Part shown: in pieces, positions 9,507-18,556 of the stretch
How positions within the stretch are numbered: position 1 is the first letter of the stretch
How the letters are laid out: every line of letters begins with the position of its first letter
Assembly: GCA_004535785.1 (NCBI GenBank)
Contig: SPIB01000002.1
Coordinates: 288,320-352,319, forward strand
Reading direction: 5' to 3'
Length of the DNA: 64,000 bases
Source of the DNA: Gammaproteobacteria bacterium LSUCC0112
Lineage (GTDB): Bacteria > Pseudomonadota > Gammaproteobacteria > Pseudomonadales > Pseudohongiellaceae
Position numbers and translations under genes: made by a program
Notes under the pieces: generated by a model
What the model saw: only the letters and a program-made list of their open reading frames with translations
What the model was told of the DNA's origin: nothing
The model's database searches: none

Positions 9507-10372
9507 AATAGTGTTTGATGCTGCTGCGCACGTGGGTAAGAACCCAGGTTTTTGATTTTTATTACCCGGTCAGCAAGTTCTGCAAAGACCTGGCGCACAG
9601 GTTCGTCGTCGATATGCCCTTCAAAATCGATAAAAAAAACATAAGACCAGAATCCATCGCGTGCCGGTCGTGTTTCTATTCGAGTCAGACTTACCTGGAA
9701 ACGGTCAAACGGCTCGAGTAGTCTAAACAGCGCTCCGGGTTTGTTCTCTGTGTAAACGAGGATGGATGTTTTGTCATGGCCCGTCGAGTGTGTGCCTCGA
9801 TGTCGGGAAAGTACTAAAAACCGCGTGGTATTGTTTTTTCTGTCCTGAATGCCGGATTCCACGATACGCAACTGATAATTTTGCGCCGCCATTGTCCCGG
9901 CGATGGCCGCAACAGTCTCGTCGTCAGAGGCCTGCCTGGCAGCTTCAGCATTACTGCTGACTTCTTCGATTGGCAGGTGCGGCAAATTGGATCTTAACCA
10001 TAATCGGCACTGCGCAAGTGACTGTTTGTGCGAAACAACTTTTTTGATGCGATCAAGTGACAGCTGGCCTTTAACCATCAGGTGATGTTCTATTGGCAAA
10101 TACACTTCACCGACAATATGAAGTGACGTGTCAATTAAACAATCTTGAGTATTGTTAACAGCACCTTCAGTCGAATTTTCGATAGGTACAAGGCCAAATT
10201 CGACTTTGCCAGCTTCAACTTCCAGAAAAACATCATCAATACTGCCGACGCTGACGCGGGTGAATGAATCACCCTCGCCAAAATAACGATCCACCGCCGC
10301 GTTTGAAAATGTGCCTGCAGGTCCCAAAAACGCAACTTTGATATTGCCGCCCGCAATCACGCCCTTAGTCAT
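9503..10372 (-). CDS. pheA: prephenate dehydratase (no chorismate mutase domain)
   Basis: Converts prephenate to phenylpyruvate for phenylalanine. The 289-aa protein begins almost directly with the catalytic domain ([15 protein letters not shown]), contains [16 protein letters not shown] and [11 protein letters not shown], and ends with an ACT regulatory domain carrying KPGALFRLL and [21 protein letters not shown], the usual phenylalanine-binding motifs. The ~90-residue chorismate mutase domain that starts most gammaproteobacterial P-proteins is missing. I use ATG 10372, which overlaps the gyrA stop by eight bases, rather than the longer ORF to 10462, whose extra residues lie inside gyrA and resemble nothing. 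Confidence 0.93.
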   Translation of the reverse strand: MTKGVIAGGNIKVAFLGPAGTFSNAAVDRYFGEGDSFTRVSVGSIDDVFLEVEAGKVEFGLVPIENSTEGAVNNTQDCLIDTSLHIVGEVYLPIEHHLMVKGQLSLDRIKKVVSHKQSLAQCRLWLRSNLPHLPIEEVSSNAEAARQASDDETVAAIAGTMAAQNYQLRIVESGIQDRKNNTTRFLVLSRHRGTHSTGHDKTSILVYTENKPGALFRLLEPFDRFQVSLTRIETRPARDGFWSYVFFIDFEGHIDDEPVRQVFAELADRVIKIKNLGSYPRAQQHQTLL

Positions 10373-12998
10373 CCTGAGCCTCTGGATCGTCCGCGTGCGA
10401 AACATCTGCTTCCGGCTCAGACAGGTCGGTGGCGGTTTCGTCCAGCTCAGCGTCGACAACAACCTCGTCCTCTGCTTCTGCTACCGTCTGAATGCCAACC
10501 AGTGCTTCATCATTTTTAAGTCGAATCAACCTGACACCTTGAGTATTTCGGCTCAATGTCGGTATTTCGTCAACCCGGGTGCGTACCATCGTTCCGCGAT
10601 CACTGATTAACATGATCTGTTCGCCTTCAATAACTTGGACGGCGCCTACCAGATTGCCATTCCGTTCGCTGGTTTGCATGGCAATGACACCCTGCCCGCC
10701 ACGCCCATACACAGGGAACTCCGGAATGGTTGTGCGTTTGCCGTAACCGTGTTTGCTGACCGTCAACACCTGTTTGCCTTCTTCAGGAATGATCAGCGCA
10801 ATCATCTCATGACCTTCTGCCAGTCTGATGCCTCTTACACCGCGCGCTGTACGACCCATGGTGCGTACATCGGTTTCAAGGAAGCGCAATACTTTGCCGC
10901 TGCTGCTGAACAACATAATGTCACGCTGCCCATCCGTCAGTGCTGTTCCAATCAGTCGATCGCCTTCGTCGAGTTCTATTGCCCGTAAACCAACGCTGCG
11001 CGGGCGGGAGAAATTGACCAGTTCGCTTTTCTTGACAACTCCTTGTGCCGTGGCCATGAAAATGAAGTGACCTTCGGTGTATTCCCGGATTGGCAACATA
11101 CTGGTGATGCGTTCTCCCTCTTCAAGCGGGAGGATGTTGACCAGGGGGCGCCCGCGAGCGGTGCGACTGGCCAAAGGAATATTAAACACTCTCAGCCAAT
11201 ACACTTTGCCGGCGCTGCTAAAACACAGCAGTGTGTCGTGACTGCTGGCAATCAACAGGTGTTCCAGCTCGTCTTCATCTTTCAGTGTTGCCGCCGCGCG
11301 ACCCGTACCACCACGGCGCTGAGCCTGGTAGTCGGCCAAGGGTTGGGATTTGGCATAACCGGCGCGTGAGATTGTCACCACACGGTCTTCTTCCGGAATC
11401 AAATCTTCGGTGCTCAGATCCAGTTGAGAGCCTACGATTTCAGTTTTTCTGCCATCACCATAGTTGGTGCGCACCAAATGCAGCTCTTCTCTCATCACTT
11501 CGAACAATCTGATTTCACTGTTCAATATGTGAAGAAACTCTGCAATTTGTCTGAGTAACTCTTTGTAATCGTTGATGAGTTTTTCATGCTCCAGTCCGGT
11601 CAACCGGTGCAGTCTCAAATCCAGAATCGCCTGAGCCTGCGCTGGTGACAGGTAATATTCTTGATCCTTGAGGCCGTATTCAATAGGTAGCTCTTCGGGG
11701 CGACAAGTGTCTGCACCGGATTCTCCAAGCATTGCCAGCAAACTGGCAGAATGCCAGGAGCGCGCCAACAACTTTTCTTTGGCTTCAGCTGATGTGGGGG
11801 ACTCCTTAATCAACTGAATGACGGCATCGATGTTCGCCAGGGCAACGGCAAGACCTTCAAGGATATGGCCTTTTTCACGCGCTTTGCGCAGCAGAAAAAT
11901 CGTGCGGCGTGTAACTACTTCCCGCCTGTGTCTGATAAATGATTGAAGAATCTGCTTAAGATTCAACAGCTTGGGCTGACCATCTACCAGCGCCACCATG
12001 TTAATGCCGAACACAGACTGCATTTGAGTCTGAGCGTACAGGTTGTTGAGCACAACTTCGCCATTTTCGCCACGGCGAAGCTCAATGACCACCCGCAGAC
12101 CGTCTTTGTCAGATTCGTCACGTAATTCCGTGATGCCTTCAATTTTTTTCTCTTTAACCAGCTCGGCGATTTTTTCGACCAATTTGGCTTTGTTCAACTG
12201 ATAGGGGATTTCGGTGATGATAATTGTCTGTTTGCCACTTTTATCATCTTCGATCACTTCCGCGCGTGCACGCATGTAAATGCGGCCACGACCGGTTTTA
12301 TATGCTTCAACAATACCTGCTCGACCATTAATGATCGCGGCAGTCGGAAAGTCCGGGCCTTTGACAAATTCCATCAACTCATCAATGGTGATGTCTTCGT
12401 TGTCCATCAGCGCGAGGCAAGCGTCGACAATTTCTGTCAGGTTGTGTGGTGGTATATTGGTGGCCATACCTACGGCGATCCCGCTGGAGCCATTCACCAG
12501 CAAATTGGGTATCTGTGTCGGGAACACATCCGGTATTTGTTCGGTGCCATCGTAGTTGTCTGAGAAATCAACCGTTTCCTTGTCCAGATCTGCCATTAAA
12601 TCGTGTGCGATTTTTGACATGCGAATCTCTGTGTATCGCATGGCAGCGGCAGCATCTCCGTCGATAGAGCCAAAATTGCCCTGGCCATCGACCAACGGAT
12701 ATCGAAGCGAAAAGCTTTGAGCCATCCGCACAATGGTGTCGTATACAGCAGAATCGCCGTGCGGGTGATACTTACCGATTACATCCCCGACGACCCTTGC
12801 AGATTTCTTGTAAGGTTTGTTCCAGTCGTTGGAGAGCACGTTCATGGCGAACAGCACTCGTCTGTGTACGGGTTTCAGTCCATCCCGCACATCCGGCAGG
12901 GCACGACCGACGATCACACTCATGGCATAGGCAAGGTAGGACTCCCGCATTTCGCTTTCGAGTGATACGGGAAGGATCTGTTTGTTTGATTCCGTCAT
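10365..12998 (-). CDS. gyrA: DNA gyrase subunit A
   Basis: Breakage-reunion subunit of gyrase. Active-site Tyr is in [12 protein letters not shown]; the quinolone-resistance region reads [17 protein letters not shown] with the sensitive-type Ser and Asp. The GyrA box QRRGGTGRA and six beta-propeller blades follow, then an acidic tail of ~40 residues ([12 protein letters not shown]...), as in E. coli. I choose ATG 12998 (877 aa) with GGAA six bases upstream; an in-frame ATG at 13025 would add nine residues and cannot be excluded. The last bases overlap pheA, so gyrA-pheA-tyrA-cmk may be read together. Confidence 0.97.
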   Translation of the reverse strand: MTESNKQILPVSLESEMRESYLAYAMSVIVGRALPDVRDGLKPVHRRVLFAMNVLSNDWNKPYKKSARVVGDVIGKYHPHGDSAVYDTIVRMAQSFSLRYPLVDGQGNFGSIDGDAAAAMRYTEIRMSKIAHDLMADLDKETVDFSDNYDGTEQIPDVFPTQIPNLLVNGSSGIAVGMATNIPPHNLTEIVDACLALMDNEDITIDELMEFVKGPDFPTAAIINGRAGIVEAYKTGRGRIYMRARAEVIEDDKSGKQTIIITEIPYQLNKAKLVEKIAELVKEKKIEGITELRDESDKDGLRVVIELRRGENGEVVLNNLYAQTQMQSVFGINMVALVDGQPKLLNLKQILQSFIRHRREVVTRRTIFLLRKAREKGHILEGLAVALANIDAVIQLIKESPTSAEAKEKLLARSWHSASLLAMLGESGADTCRPEELPIEYGLKDQEYYLSPAQAQAILDLRLHRLTGLEHEKLINDYKELLRQIAEFLHILNSEIRLFEVMREELHLVRTNYGDGRKTEIVGSQLDLSTEDLIPEEDRVVTISRAGYAKSQPLADYQAQRRGGTGRAAATLKDEDELEHLLIASSHDTLLCFSSAGKVYWLRVFNIPLASRTARGRPLVNILPLEEGERITSMLPIREYTEGHFIFMATAQGVVKKSELVNFSRPRSVGLRAIELDEGDRLIGTALTDGQRDIMLFSSSGKVLRFLETDVRTMGRTARGVRGIRLAEGHEMIALIIPEEGKQVLTVSKHGYGKRTTIPEFPVYGRGGQGVIAMQTSERNGNLVGAVQVIEGEQIMLISDRGTMVRTRVDEIPTLSRNTQGVRLIRLKNDEALVGIQTVAEAEDEVVVDAELDETATDLSEPEADVSHADDPEAQDD

Positions 12999-13048
12999 AT
13001 TGTTTCCGTCATGCTGTTCCATCATTTTCTGCAGTCAAATGCGCAGTC

Positions 13049-13077
13049 GTTACTGCTGTCATTACGGGATGTGTCAA
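13049..13077 (-). promoter_or_regulatory. possible sigma-70 promoter of gyrA
   Basis: On the minus strand a perfect -35 TTGACA lies at 13077-13072 with a 17-bp gap to AGTAAC at 13054-13049, a poor -10. It is 51 bp ahead of the chosen gyrA start. Another -10-like box (TGTGATAAC) lies further upstream, so the assignment is tentative. Confidence 0.35.
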
Positions 13078-13184
13078 CCCGGTCTGCAGGTGCCGTAAAA
13101 CGCCGGGATGTTATCACAAACAGCCCATTGCCGGACACAAAAATCCGGGTTGATATCAGTCTCCTGCCTTGAGGCAAACTTGGT

Positions 13185-13190
13185 TATAAT
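13185..13190 (+). promoter_or_regulatory. -10-like box ahead of mtaD
   Basis: A consensus TATAAT lies 35 bp ahead of the mtaD ATG on the plus strand. No good -35 is found at 16-18 bp, so this is a weak call. Confidence 0.3.
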
Positions 13191-13224
13191 TACCGACCTG
13201 TCGCCCATTCTGCGGAGTAATGAT

Positions 13225-14559
13225 ATGACCAACCTTGGCCCGGTGAGCGCTGATCTGATGATTCACGCCAGCTGGATAGTTACCGCTGCTGATGATCAGG
13301 TGGTGCACAAAAATGCGTGTCTGGTTATTGCTGAGGGTAAAATTATCGACATTGCCGATAGCCATTCAGCATCGACCCGGTACAAGACATCGTCGGTATT
13401 GAATTTACCCGGACATGCCTTGATGCCCGGGCTTATCAATATTCATGGTCACGCTGCGATGGCCCTTTTCCGTGGCATTGCGGATGACCTGTCTCTGCAT
13501 ACATGGCTGGAACAGTACATCTGGCCTATGGAGAGCAAGTGGGTTAGCGAGCAATTTGTTTATCAGGGCACGCAGCTTGCGATTGCTGAAATGATTAGCT
13601 CGGGCACAACCTGCTTTGCGGATATGTACTTTTTCCCGGATGCCAGTGCGCGTGCGGCCACAGAGGCCGGAATTCGTGTTCAACTCGCCTCCCCGGTCAT
13701 CGATTTTCCCAATCCCTGGTCGTCGAGTGCTGAAGATGCCATTAAAAAGACCTCCAGACTTCATGATGAGTGGCGTCATAACACACTGGTGAGTACAGCC
13801 TTCGGACCGCATGCGCCGTATTCGCTGTCAGATGAACCTCTCAAAAAAATTGTGATGTTGTCTGAGTTGCTGGATATCCCGGTGCACATGCATATTCATG
13901 AAACCAGTTTTGAGGTAGAAGACGCACTCCGTACCAGCGGACAACGTCCTTTGGCTCGCCTGTCGGATCTGGGATTGTTAAGTCCAAGACTGGTCTGTGT
14001 CCACGCCACACAACTGACGGACGATGAGATTGCGTTATTAAGTAGCACGGGTGTGACGGTAGCTCACTGCCCTGAGTCTAATTTGAAATTGGCCAGTGGG
14101 TTTTGTCCGGTCGACAAACTGACACGGGCAGGTGTGAATGTTGGATTGGGGACGGATGGCGCTGCCAGTAACAATGACCTGGATATGTTTTCAGAAATGC
14201 GGACAGCGGCGTTGCTTGCAAAAGCAGTCAGTGGCGATGCGCGTGCCCTTCCCGCGTACAAGGCATTGCAGATGGCAACAATCCATGGTGCACGGGCACT
14301 TGGGCTGGACCGGTTAACCGGTACGCTGGAGCCAGGCAAACACGCTGATGTGATCGCGGTAAAACTGGATGAATTAAATTCTGTGCCAGTCCACAATCCT
14401 GTTTCCCAATTGGTCTACAGCACAAAATCAAGCCAGGTCAAACATGTCTGGGTAAACGGTCGGCAACTTCTTGATAATGGCGAGCTGACAACGCTCAACA
14501 AACAAACACTGTTGGAAACAGCGCAGCAATGGCAACAGTCACTGGAAACATTAAAATGA
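13225..14559 (+). CDS. mtaD: 5'-methylthioadenosine/S-adenosylhomocysteine deaminase (TRZ/ATZ amidohydrolase)
   Basis: Cytosolic metal-dependent hydrolase of 444 aa that deaminates methylthioadenosine or S-adenosylhomocysteine. Metal ligands are visible: GLINIHGHAAMALFRG (the usual HxH), VHMHIHETSFEV, VCVHATQL and the Asp in GLGTDGAASNNDLDMF. The neighbour order mtaD-ubiG-mupP-yciK divergent from gyrA equals Pseudomonas aeruginosa PA3170-PA3173, where the first gene is an MTA deaminase; the mtnA gene found there is absent. The ATG at 13225 is chosen because GGAG lies seven bases upstream; the open frame extends back to 13108 without family similarity. Choice of substrate is inferred. Confidence 0.92.
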   Translation: MTNLGPVSADLMIHASWIVTAADDQVVHKNACLVIAEGKIIDIADSHSASTRYKTSSVLNLPGHALMPGLINIHGHAAMALFRGIADDLSLHTWLEQYIWPMESKWVSEQFVYQGTQLAIAEMISSGTTCFADMYFFPDASARAATEAGIRVQLASPVIDFPNPWSSSAEDAIKKTSRLHDEWRHNTLVSTAFGPHAPYSLSDEPLKKIVMLSELLDIPVHMHIHETSFEVEDALRTSGQRPLARLSDLGLLSPRLVCVHATQLTDDEIALLSSTGVTVAHCPESNLKLASGFCPVDKLTRAGVNVGLGTDGAASNNDLDMFSEMRTAALLAKAVSGDARALPAYKALQMATIHGARALGLDRLTGTLEPGKHADVIAVKLDELNSVPVHNPVSQLVYSTKSSQVKHVWVNGRQLLDNGELTTLNKQTLLETAQQWQQSLETLK

Positions 14560-15272
14560 CAACCGCAAGTAGTAATCGCGATGATGCAGAAATCCGCAAA
14601 TTTGAAGCGTTAGCCGCCCGATGGTGGGATGCAAACAGTGAATTCAAACCATTGCATGAAATCAATCCTCTGCGTATGGGATTTATCAGCTCAAAATTGA
14701 ATCCCGCTGGCAAACGTTGTCTGGATATTGGTTGTGGCGGTGGTATTCTGAGTGAAGCACTGGCGCGCCAGGGTGCGTTGGTGACAGCCATTGATCTGGC
14801 AGAAGCGTCTTTGGCTGTCGCAAGACTGCACAATCTGGAAAGTCAGCTCGATATTACCTATGAAAACATCAGCGCCGAAGATATGGCTCAGCGCGACAGT
14901 GGTCAATTCGACGTGGTGACATGTCTTGAAATGCTGGAGCATGTGCCAGATCCGGAGTCTGTTGTTGAGGCGGTTTCCAGACTGGTTAAACCTGGCGGCG
15001 ATGTGTTCTTTTCAACCATTAACCGCAATCCAAAATCCTGGTTATTTGCCATCGTTGGTGCCGAGTACATCCTGAATTTATTACCCCGCGGTACACATGA
15101 CTTTGGCAAGTTTATCAAGCCATCGGAATTGGCAAACTGGTGTCGCCACCATGGGCTGCAGCACGGTGAAATAAAAGGCTTGGGTTATAACCTGCTGACA
15201 AAAAAGTATAGTTTGCAGACTGGCATCGATGTTAACTACCTGGTCCACTACACAAAGCCATCACTGGATTGA
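14556..15272 (+). CDS. ubiG: ubiquinone biosynthesis O-methyltransferase
   Basis: SAM-dependent methyltransferase for both O-methylations of ubiquinone synthesis. Motif I is CLDIGCGGGILSEALAR, followed by VTAIDLAEASLAVA, FDVVTCLEMLEHVPDP and RLVKPGGDVFFSTINRNPKSW, a very typical UbiG string; the N-terminus has FEALAARWWDANSEFKPLHEINPLR. The ATG at 14556 overlaps the mtaD stop as ATGA; the upstream in-frame ATG at 14529 has no ribosome site. Length 238 aa is normal. It is translationally coupled to mtaD and followed by mupP. Confidence 0.97.
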   Translation: MTTASSNRDDAEIRKFEALAARWWDANSEFKPLHEINPLRMGFISSKLNPAGKRCLDIGCGGGILSEALARQGALVTAIDLAEASLAVARLHNLESQLDITYENISAEDMAQRDSGQFDVVTCLEMLEHVPDPESVVEAVSRLVKPGGDVFFSTINRNPKSWLFAIVGAEYILNLLPRGTHDFGKFIKPSELANWCRHHGLQHGEIKGLGYNLLTKKYSLQTGIDVNYLVHYTKPSLD

Positions 15273-15315
15273 CTGCTTTGATGGCTGACCGCACTGCTTT
15301 TCGAGGTTCAAATTG

Positions 15316-16032
15316 ATGTCAGACAATAAACTCACTGGCGTTTCTTCCAGGCTGAGCGCGAAAGGGTGTGTTCTTTTTGACCTGGATGGCACGCTGGCGG
15401 ATACCGCGGCAGATTTTGAAGCGGTGTTAGGGGGCCTGTGTGCAGAACAGGGCGTCGCACCGCCGGCTTATGCGTCGATTCACGCCACTGTGTCCAGTGG
15501 TGCCCGAGCGCTGATCAGCCTCGCGTTTGGCCTCGAACCCACATCTGGGCAGTTTGAGACGTTGTTACAACATTTTTTGAACATGTACGCGCAACAAATA
15601 GAAAACACCCGCTCCACCCTGTACCCGGGCATGTCATTCCTGTTGCAGCAACTGGATGCTCACGCCGTTCCCTGGGGAGTGGTCACCAATAAACCCATGC
15701 GTTTTTCTGAACCACTGCTTCATCAGTTGCAACTTCACAAGCGCTGCTCGGTGCTCGTCTGCCCGGATCATGTTGCGAAGAGTAAACCTGATCCAGAACC
15801 TCTTTTTCTAGCGTGTGAACGTGTTTTGAGGAAGCCCGAAAGCAGCATCTACGTCGGGGATCATCCACGTGATATCACAGCAGGCAAGGCGGCCGGCATG
15901 AAAACGATTGCTGCTGCCTATGGATACTTGCCAGATGAGCCCTGTATATCAACCTGGGGTGCCGACGTTATCGTTCAGAACATCAATGAGATTACGCAAC
16001 TTTTATGGCCGGATGGTCAAACTGTAAACTGA
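15316..16032 (+). CDS. mupP: HAD-family N-acetylmuramic acid 6-phosphate phosphatase MupP
   Basis: Haloacid-dehalogenase hydrolase, 238 aa, with motif I DLDGTLADTAADF, motif II VVTNKP, motif III Lys in KSKPDP and motif IV GDHPRDITAGKAAG. By sequence alone it is a phosphoglycolate-phosphatase-like enzyme. The position between ubiG and yciK is that of P. aeruginosa PA3172, shown to be MupP, which recycles MurNAc-6-P from peptidoglycan to feed UDP-MurNAc synthesis without de novo steps. A TTG precedes the ATG at 15316; I take the ATG, with GAGG nine bases upstream. Confidence 0.87.
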   Translation: MSDNKLTGVSSRLSAKGCVLFDLDGTLADTAADFEAVLGGLCAEQGVAPPAYASIHATVSSGARALISLAFGLEPTSGQFETLLQHFLNMYAQQIENTRSTLYPGMSFLLQQLDAHAVPWGVVTNKPMRFSEPLLHQLQLHKRCSVLVCPDHVAKSKPDPEPLFLACERVLRKPESSIYVGDHPRDITAGKAAGMKTIAAAYGYLPDEPCISTWGADVIVQNINEITQLLWPDGQTVN

Positions 16033-16048
16033 TTCAAAGGAAACTTTT

Positions 16049-16822
16049 ATGCCATCTTCACGTGCCCCCTCCCCCAAACCTCTGTCCGGTAAAATCATTC
16101 TGGTCACGGGTGCAGGTGATGGAATCGGAAAATCAGTGTCATTGGCCTACGCCCGTGCCGGCGCCACCGTCATTTTGCTAGGCAGAAACCAACAAAAGCT
16201 CGAGCAGGTCTACGATGAAATTGTTTCCGAGCAACTTTGCGAGCCGATTATTCATCCCATGGATCTGGCCAGCGCCAGCGTTGAAGACTATGAATTACTT
16301 GGCAAAAGTGTCAAAGAGCAATTTGGACATCTGGACGGTTTACTGCACAATGCGGGGCATCTGGGCACCTTGGGTCCAATGCAATACACGCCTCCAGAAA
16401 CCTGGATGAAAATCATGCAAATCAACGTCAATGCCGGTTTTTTACTCACAAGAGCGTTGATGCCGGCCTTGTTGTCGTCTTCGGATGCGCGAGTACTGTT
16501 TACCTCGTCTTCCGTTGGACGCAAGGGGCGCGCCTATTGGGGTGCCTATGCGGTCAGCAAATTCGCAGTGGAAGGCATGATGCAGGTGATGGCAGACGAA
16601 TTACAAAGTATCAGCGCAATCAAGGTGAATTCTGTCAATCCGGGCGCAACGCGCACGCCGATGCGTGCGGCGGCTTATCCTGCAGAAAATCCAGGCTCTC
16701 TGCCAACGCCTGAATCTCTGACGCCCGCTTATGTATTCCTGATGTCCGACGCGGCTGCACATATAAACGGGCAAGCAATCAACATCAGGGAGTTACTGGA
16801 ACAAGTGCCTTCGAGCGTTTAG
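16049..16822 (+). CDS. yciK: YciK-family short-chain dehydrogenase
   Basis: Classical SDR of 257 aa: cofactor motif VTGAGDGIGKSVSLAYARAG, HNAGHLG, catalytic Ser in VLFTSSSVGR and YxxxK as YAVSK, then NSVNPGATRTPMRAAAYP. The TPESLTPAYVFLMSD ending is typical of the YciK subgroup. Its substrate is unknown in any organism I am aware of. AAAGGAAA precedes the ATG. It ends the mtaD-ubiG-mupP-yciK run, and a weak terminator hairpin lies about 155 bp downstream. Confidence 0.9.
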   Translation: MPSSRAPSPKPLSGKIILVTGAGDGIGKSVSLAYARAGATVILLGRNQQKLEQVYDEIVSEQLCEPIIHPMDLASASVEDYELLGKSVKEQFGHLDGLLHNAGHLGTLGPMQYTPPETWMKIMQINVNAGFLLTRALMPALLSSSDARVLFTSSSVGRKGRAYWGAYAVSKFAVEGMMQVMADELQSISAIKVNSVNPGATRTPMRAAAYPAENPGSLPTPESLTPAYVFLMSDAAAHINGQAINIRELLEQVPSSV

Positions 16823-16888
16823 GTGCATCTTTATTGACTGGCAGACATTGTGGCCAACATGTCAATTTCCCGTCATTTTCTTAAAAAA

Positions 16889-16928
16889 TTGCCGCTGATA
16901 GCGAAGTGAGCGGCAAATAATTGCCGCT
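16889..16928 (+). repeat. three-arm alternative hairpin in the yciK-dgc gap
   Basis: TTGCCGCT occurs at 16889-16896 and 16921-16928, and its exact complement AGCGGCAA at 16909-16916. The middle arm can pair with either outer arm, giving two mutually exclusive 8-bp hairpins with loops of 12 and 4 nt. There is no T-run next to the second stem. Confidence 0.6.
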
Positions 16929-16978
16929 ATATTTGTAAAGGCTGTTTGATTTCCCGCGGGATAATATGGGCAGCTTTG

Positions 16979-16999
16979 GATAGTCGTGGCTATCTTTTT
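16979..16999 (+). terminator. weak intrinsic terminator ahead of the dgc promoter
   Basis: Five-bp stem GATAG/CTATC with a 6-nt loop, followed directly by five Ts. It could end transcription from yciK before the sigma-54 promoter at 17032. Confidence 0.4.
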
Positions 17000-17031
17000 G
17001 TAATATAAGAATAAATTTTAAAAAAGCGATT

Positions 17032-17047
17032 TGGCATAATTCTGGCA
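17032..17047 (+). promoter_or_regulatory. probable sigma-54 promoter of the GGDEF gene
   Basis: Reads TGGCATAATTCTGGCA, with the GG at -24 and GC at -12 exactly 12 bases apart. It matches the RpoN consensus except at one -12 T and two weakly conserved positions. The predicted transcript starts near 17058, which fits the proposed ATG at 17083 and its GGAG at 17071 but excludes the longer ORF start at 17047. Confidence 0.65.
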
Positions 17048-17082
17048 TGCTGCTATTCCACCAAATCTGTGGAGATGTTCAG

Positions 17083-18000
17083 ATGGCACCGCCGATGAGT
17101 ACTGCTATTGCAATTGATCTGAGTCGGGCACGACAACAGTCCGTGGTGCAGATTGCCGCGCGTGAAAACGTAAATCCTCTTGTTGATGCGCGTTTTCGTC
17201 TGCTAAGCGCCTTACAGACATCCCTCGACATTGAGATCATTCTGGACTTATTCAGAAAAGAACTGGACTCGGTTATCCGCGTCAACGGATTTTGTTACTC
17301 GAATGACGCAGCAGGCATTCAATGTCAGTTGGGTGAGACACAGGTGCATCACTGCGCTTACTGCTTGATCACACAAAACGAAAACCTTGGCGAAGTAATC
17401 TTTTACAGGGATACCCGCTTCAGCGAATACGATATGGATTCGCTTGAGGTACTGCTGTCTACCCTGCTGAGTCCGGTGCGAAACGCACTGCTTTACCGAC
17501 AAGCAGTTGCTGCGTCTTTAACTGATCCATTGACCGGCGCGGGTAACCGCCAAGCCTTAAAAAGCCAACTTGGACGAGAAATCAATCTGTCACGGCGCTA
17601 TCACCAACCTCTTTCTGCGCTGATTATCGATATCGACAAATTCAAACTGATCAACGATACCTACGGTCATGCAACGGGCGACTTGGTGCTTCAGGATCTG
17701 GTCAAGGTAATTAACAAGGTCAATCGAAGCACTGATCTGTGTTTTCGGTATGGTGGCGAGGAATTTGTCGTGCTGTTAGGCAATACCGATAAAGCCGGCG
17801 CTCAGGCCATAGCACATCGTCTTTGCCATGCAATCGCTGATAGCAGAATTTGGTCTGAGAGCGGCTTGCTGCAAATTACAGTCAGTATTGGTGTTGCAAC
17901 AATCACCGAGCTTGATAGCGACGAAACATTACTGAATCGGGCAGATAAAGCCATGTACAAAATAAAAAGCCAGGGCGGCGACTATGTAGCCTGGTTGTAA
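17083..18000 (+). CDS. diguanylate cyclase with N-terminal GAF-like sensor domain
   Basis: Makes cyclic di-GMP from two GTP. The 305-aa protein has a GAF-like region at about residues 25-145 and a GGDEF domain in the second half: DPLTGAGNR, DIDKFKLINDTYGH, active site RYGGEEF (GGEEF at 224-228) and DKAMYKIKSQGGDYV. The product-inhibition site RxxD (RSTD, 215-218) sits five residues before the active site, so feedback control is expected. The start at 17083 is set by GGAG eight bases upstream. There is no membrane segment. The gene after it encodes only a related copy of the sensor part. Given its sigma-54 promoter, a role in the switch between motility and attachment is plausible but inferred. 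Confidence 0.93.
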   Translation: MAPPMSTAIAIDLSRARQQSVVQIAARENVNPLVDARFRLLSALQTSLDIEIILDLFRKELDSVIRVNGFCYSNDAAGIQCQLGETQVHHCAYCLITQNENLGEVIFYRDTRFSEYDMDSLEVLLSTLLSPVRNALLYRQAVAASLTDPLTGAGNRQALKSQLGREINLSRRYHQPLSALIIDIDKFKLINDTYGHATGDLVLQDLVKVINKVNRSTDLCFRYGGEEFVVLLGNTDKAGAQAIAHRLCHAIADSRIWSESGLLQITVSIGVATITELDSDETLLNRADKAMYKIKSQGGDYVAWL

Positions 18001-18063
18001 GCTGTTTCATCCGATATTCATAATTTAACTGCTATTTATCAGAAATATATAAGGAAATTCAAA

Positions 18064-18498
18064 ATGACGGTAATGCCAAATCTCAAGGATGGTGACCATG
18101 CCAAGCAAGCAAAAGTCCCCATGGTCACGTCACATTCCATGTCAAATTCGATTAGCCGTAATCAAGAATTACTGATGTTATTGCGAGAAAGCCTCAGTGA
18201 GACAGTGGAGATTTCTGCACTGCAGCAGCGATTGCTGAGCAGCCTGACCAGAGGTGTTGCGATGGATGGTCTGCACTACCATCACGAAACGCTGGATCTG
18301 GATATTCGGGTGGGCAAGCAGTCTACCCATAGTTGTGGATACCGACTGTTGTTTACCGATGAATACCTGGGTGAAATTACATTCAAACGAAACCGTAAAT
18401 TCTCCGAGCGGGAAATGCAGTTGATAGAGTCTCTCATCCCTGCCCTGCTCAAACCGCTGCGTGAGAGTTTGAAATCTCAGCATATTGGGGATTTTTGA
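18064..18498 (+). CDS. stand-alone GAF-like domain protein, paralogous to the sensor part of the preceding cyclase
   Basis: A 144-aa soluble protein without catalytic motifs. Residues ~36-138 align with residues ~35-145 of the upstream diguanylate cyclase: shared G-x2-Y, a central Cys-x-Tyr, YLGEITF against NLGEVIF, R-x3-FSE, and an L-x-P-x-R-x2-L ending. The ATG at 18064 has AAGGAAA upstream, and the gene starts 63 bp after the cyclase stop, so both probably share the sigma-54 transcript. It may heterodimerise with or compete for the cyclase sensor; no function is known to me. Confidence 0.75.
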   Translation: MTVMPNLKDGDHAKQAKVPMVTSHSMSNSISRNQELLMLLRESLSETVEISALQQRLLSSLTRGVAMDGLHYHHETLDLDIRVGKQSTHSCGYRLLFTDEYLGEITFKRNRKFSEREMQLIESLIPALLKPLRESLKSQHIGDF

Positions 18499-18505
18499 AT
18501 AATCG

Positions 18506-18555
18506 GTTGACCGCAATTCAAGCGGTCAACTGAGTCAAAATCCGGCAGTTTGACT
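18506..18555. terminator. tandem hairpins between convergent genes
   Basis: Hairpin one has 9-bp arms at 18506-18514 and 18522-18530; hairpin two has 7-bp arms at 18533-18539 and 18549-18555. They fill the 58-bp gap between the convergent GAF-like gene and rluB. Neither has a clear T-run, but the position suggests two-way termination. Confidence 0.5.
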
Positions 18556-18556
18556 A

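Noticed and set aside
16930-17082. Cyclic di-GMP riboswitch ahead of the diguanylate cyclase
   Set aside because: The conserved GEMM core sequences are not present, and the sigma-54 promoter leaves only about 25 bases of leader.
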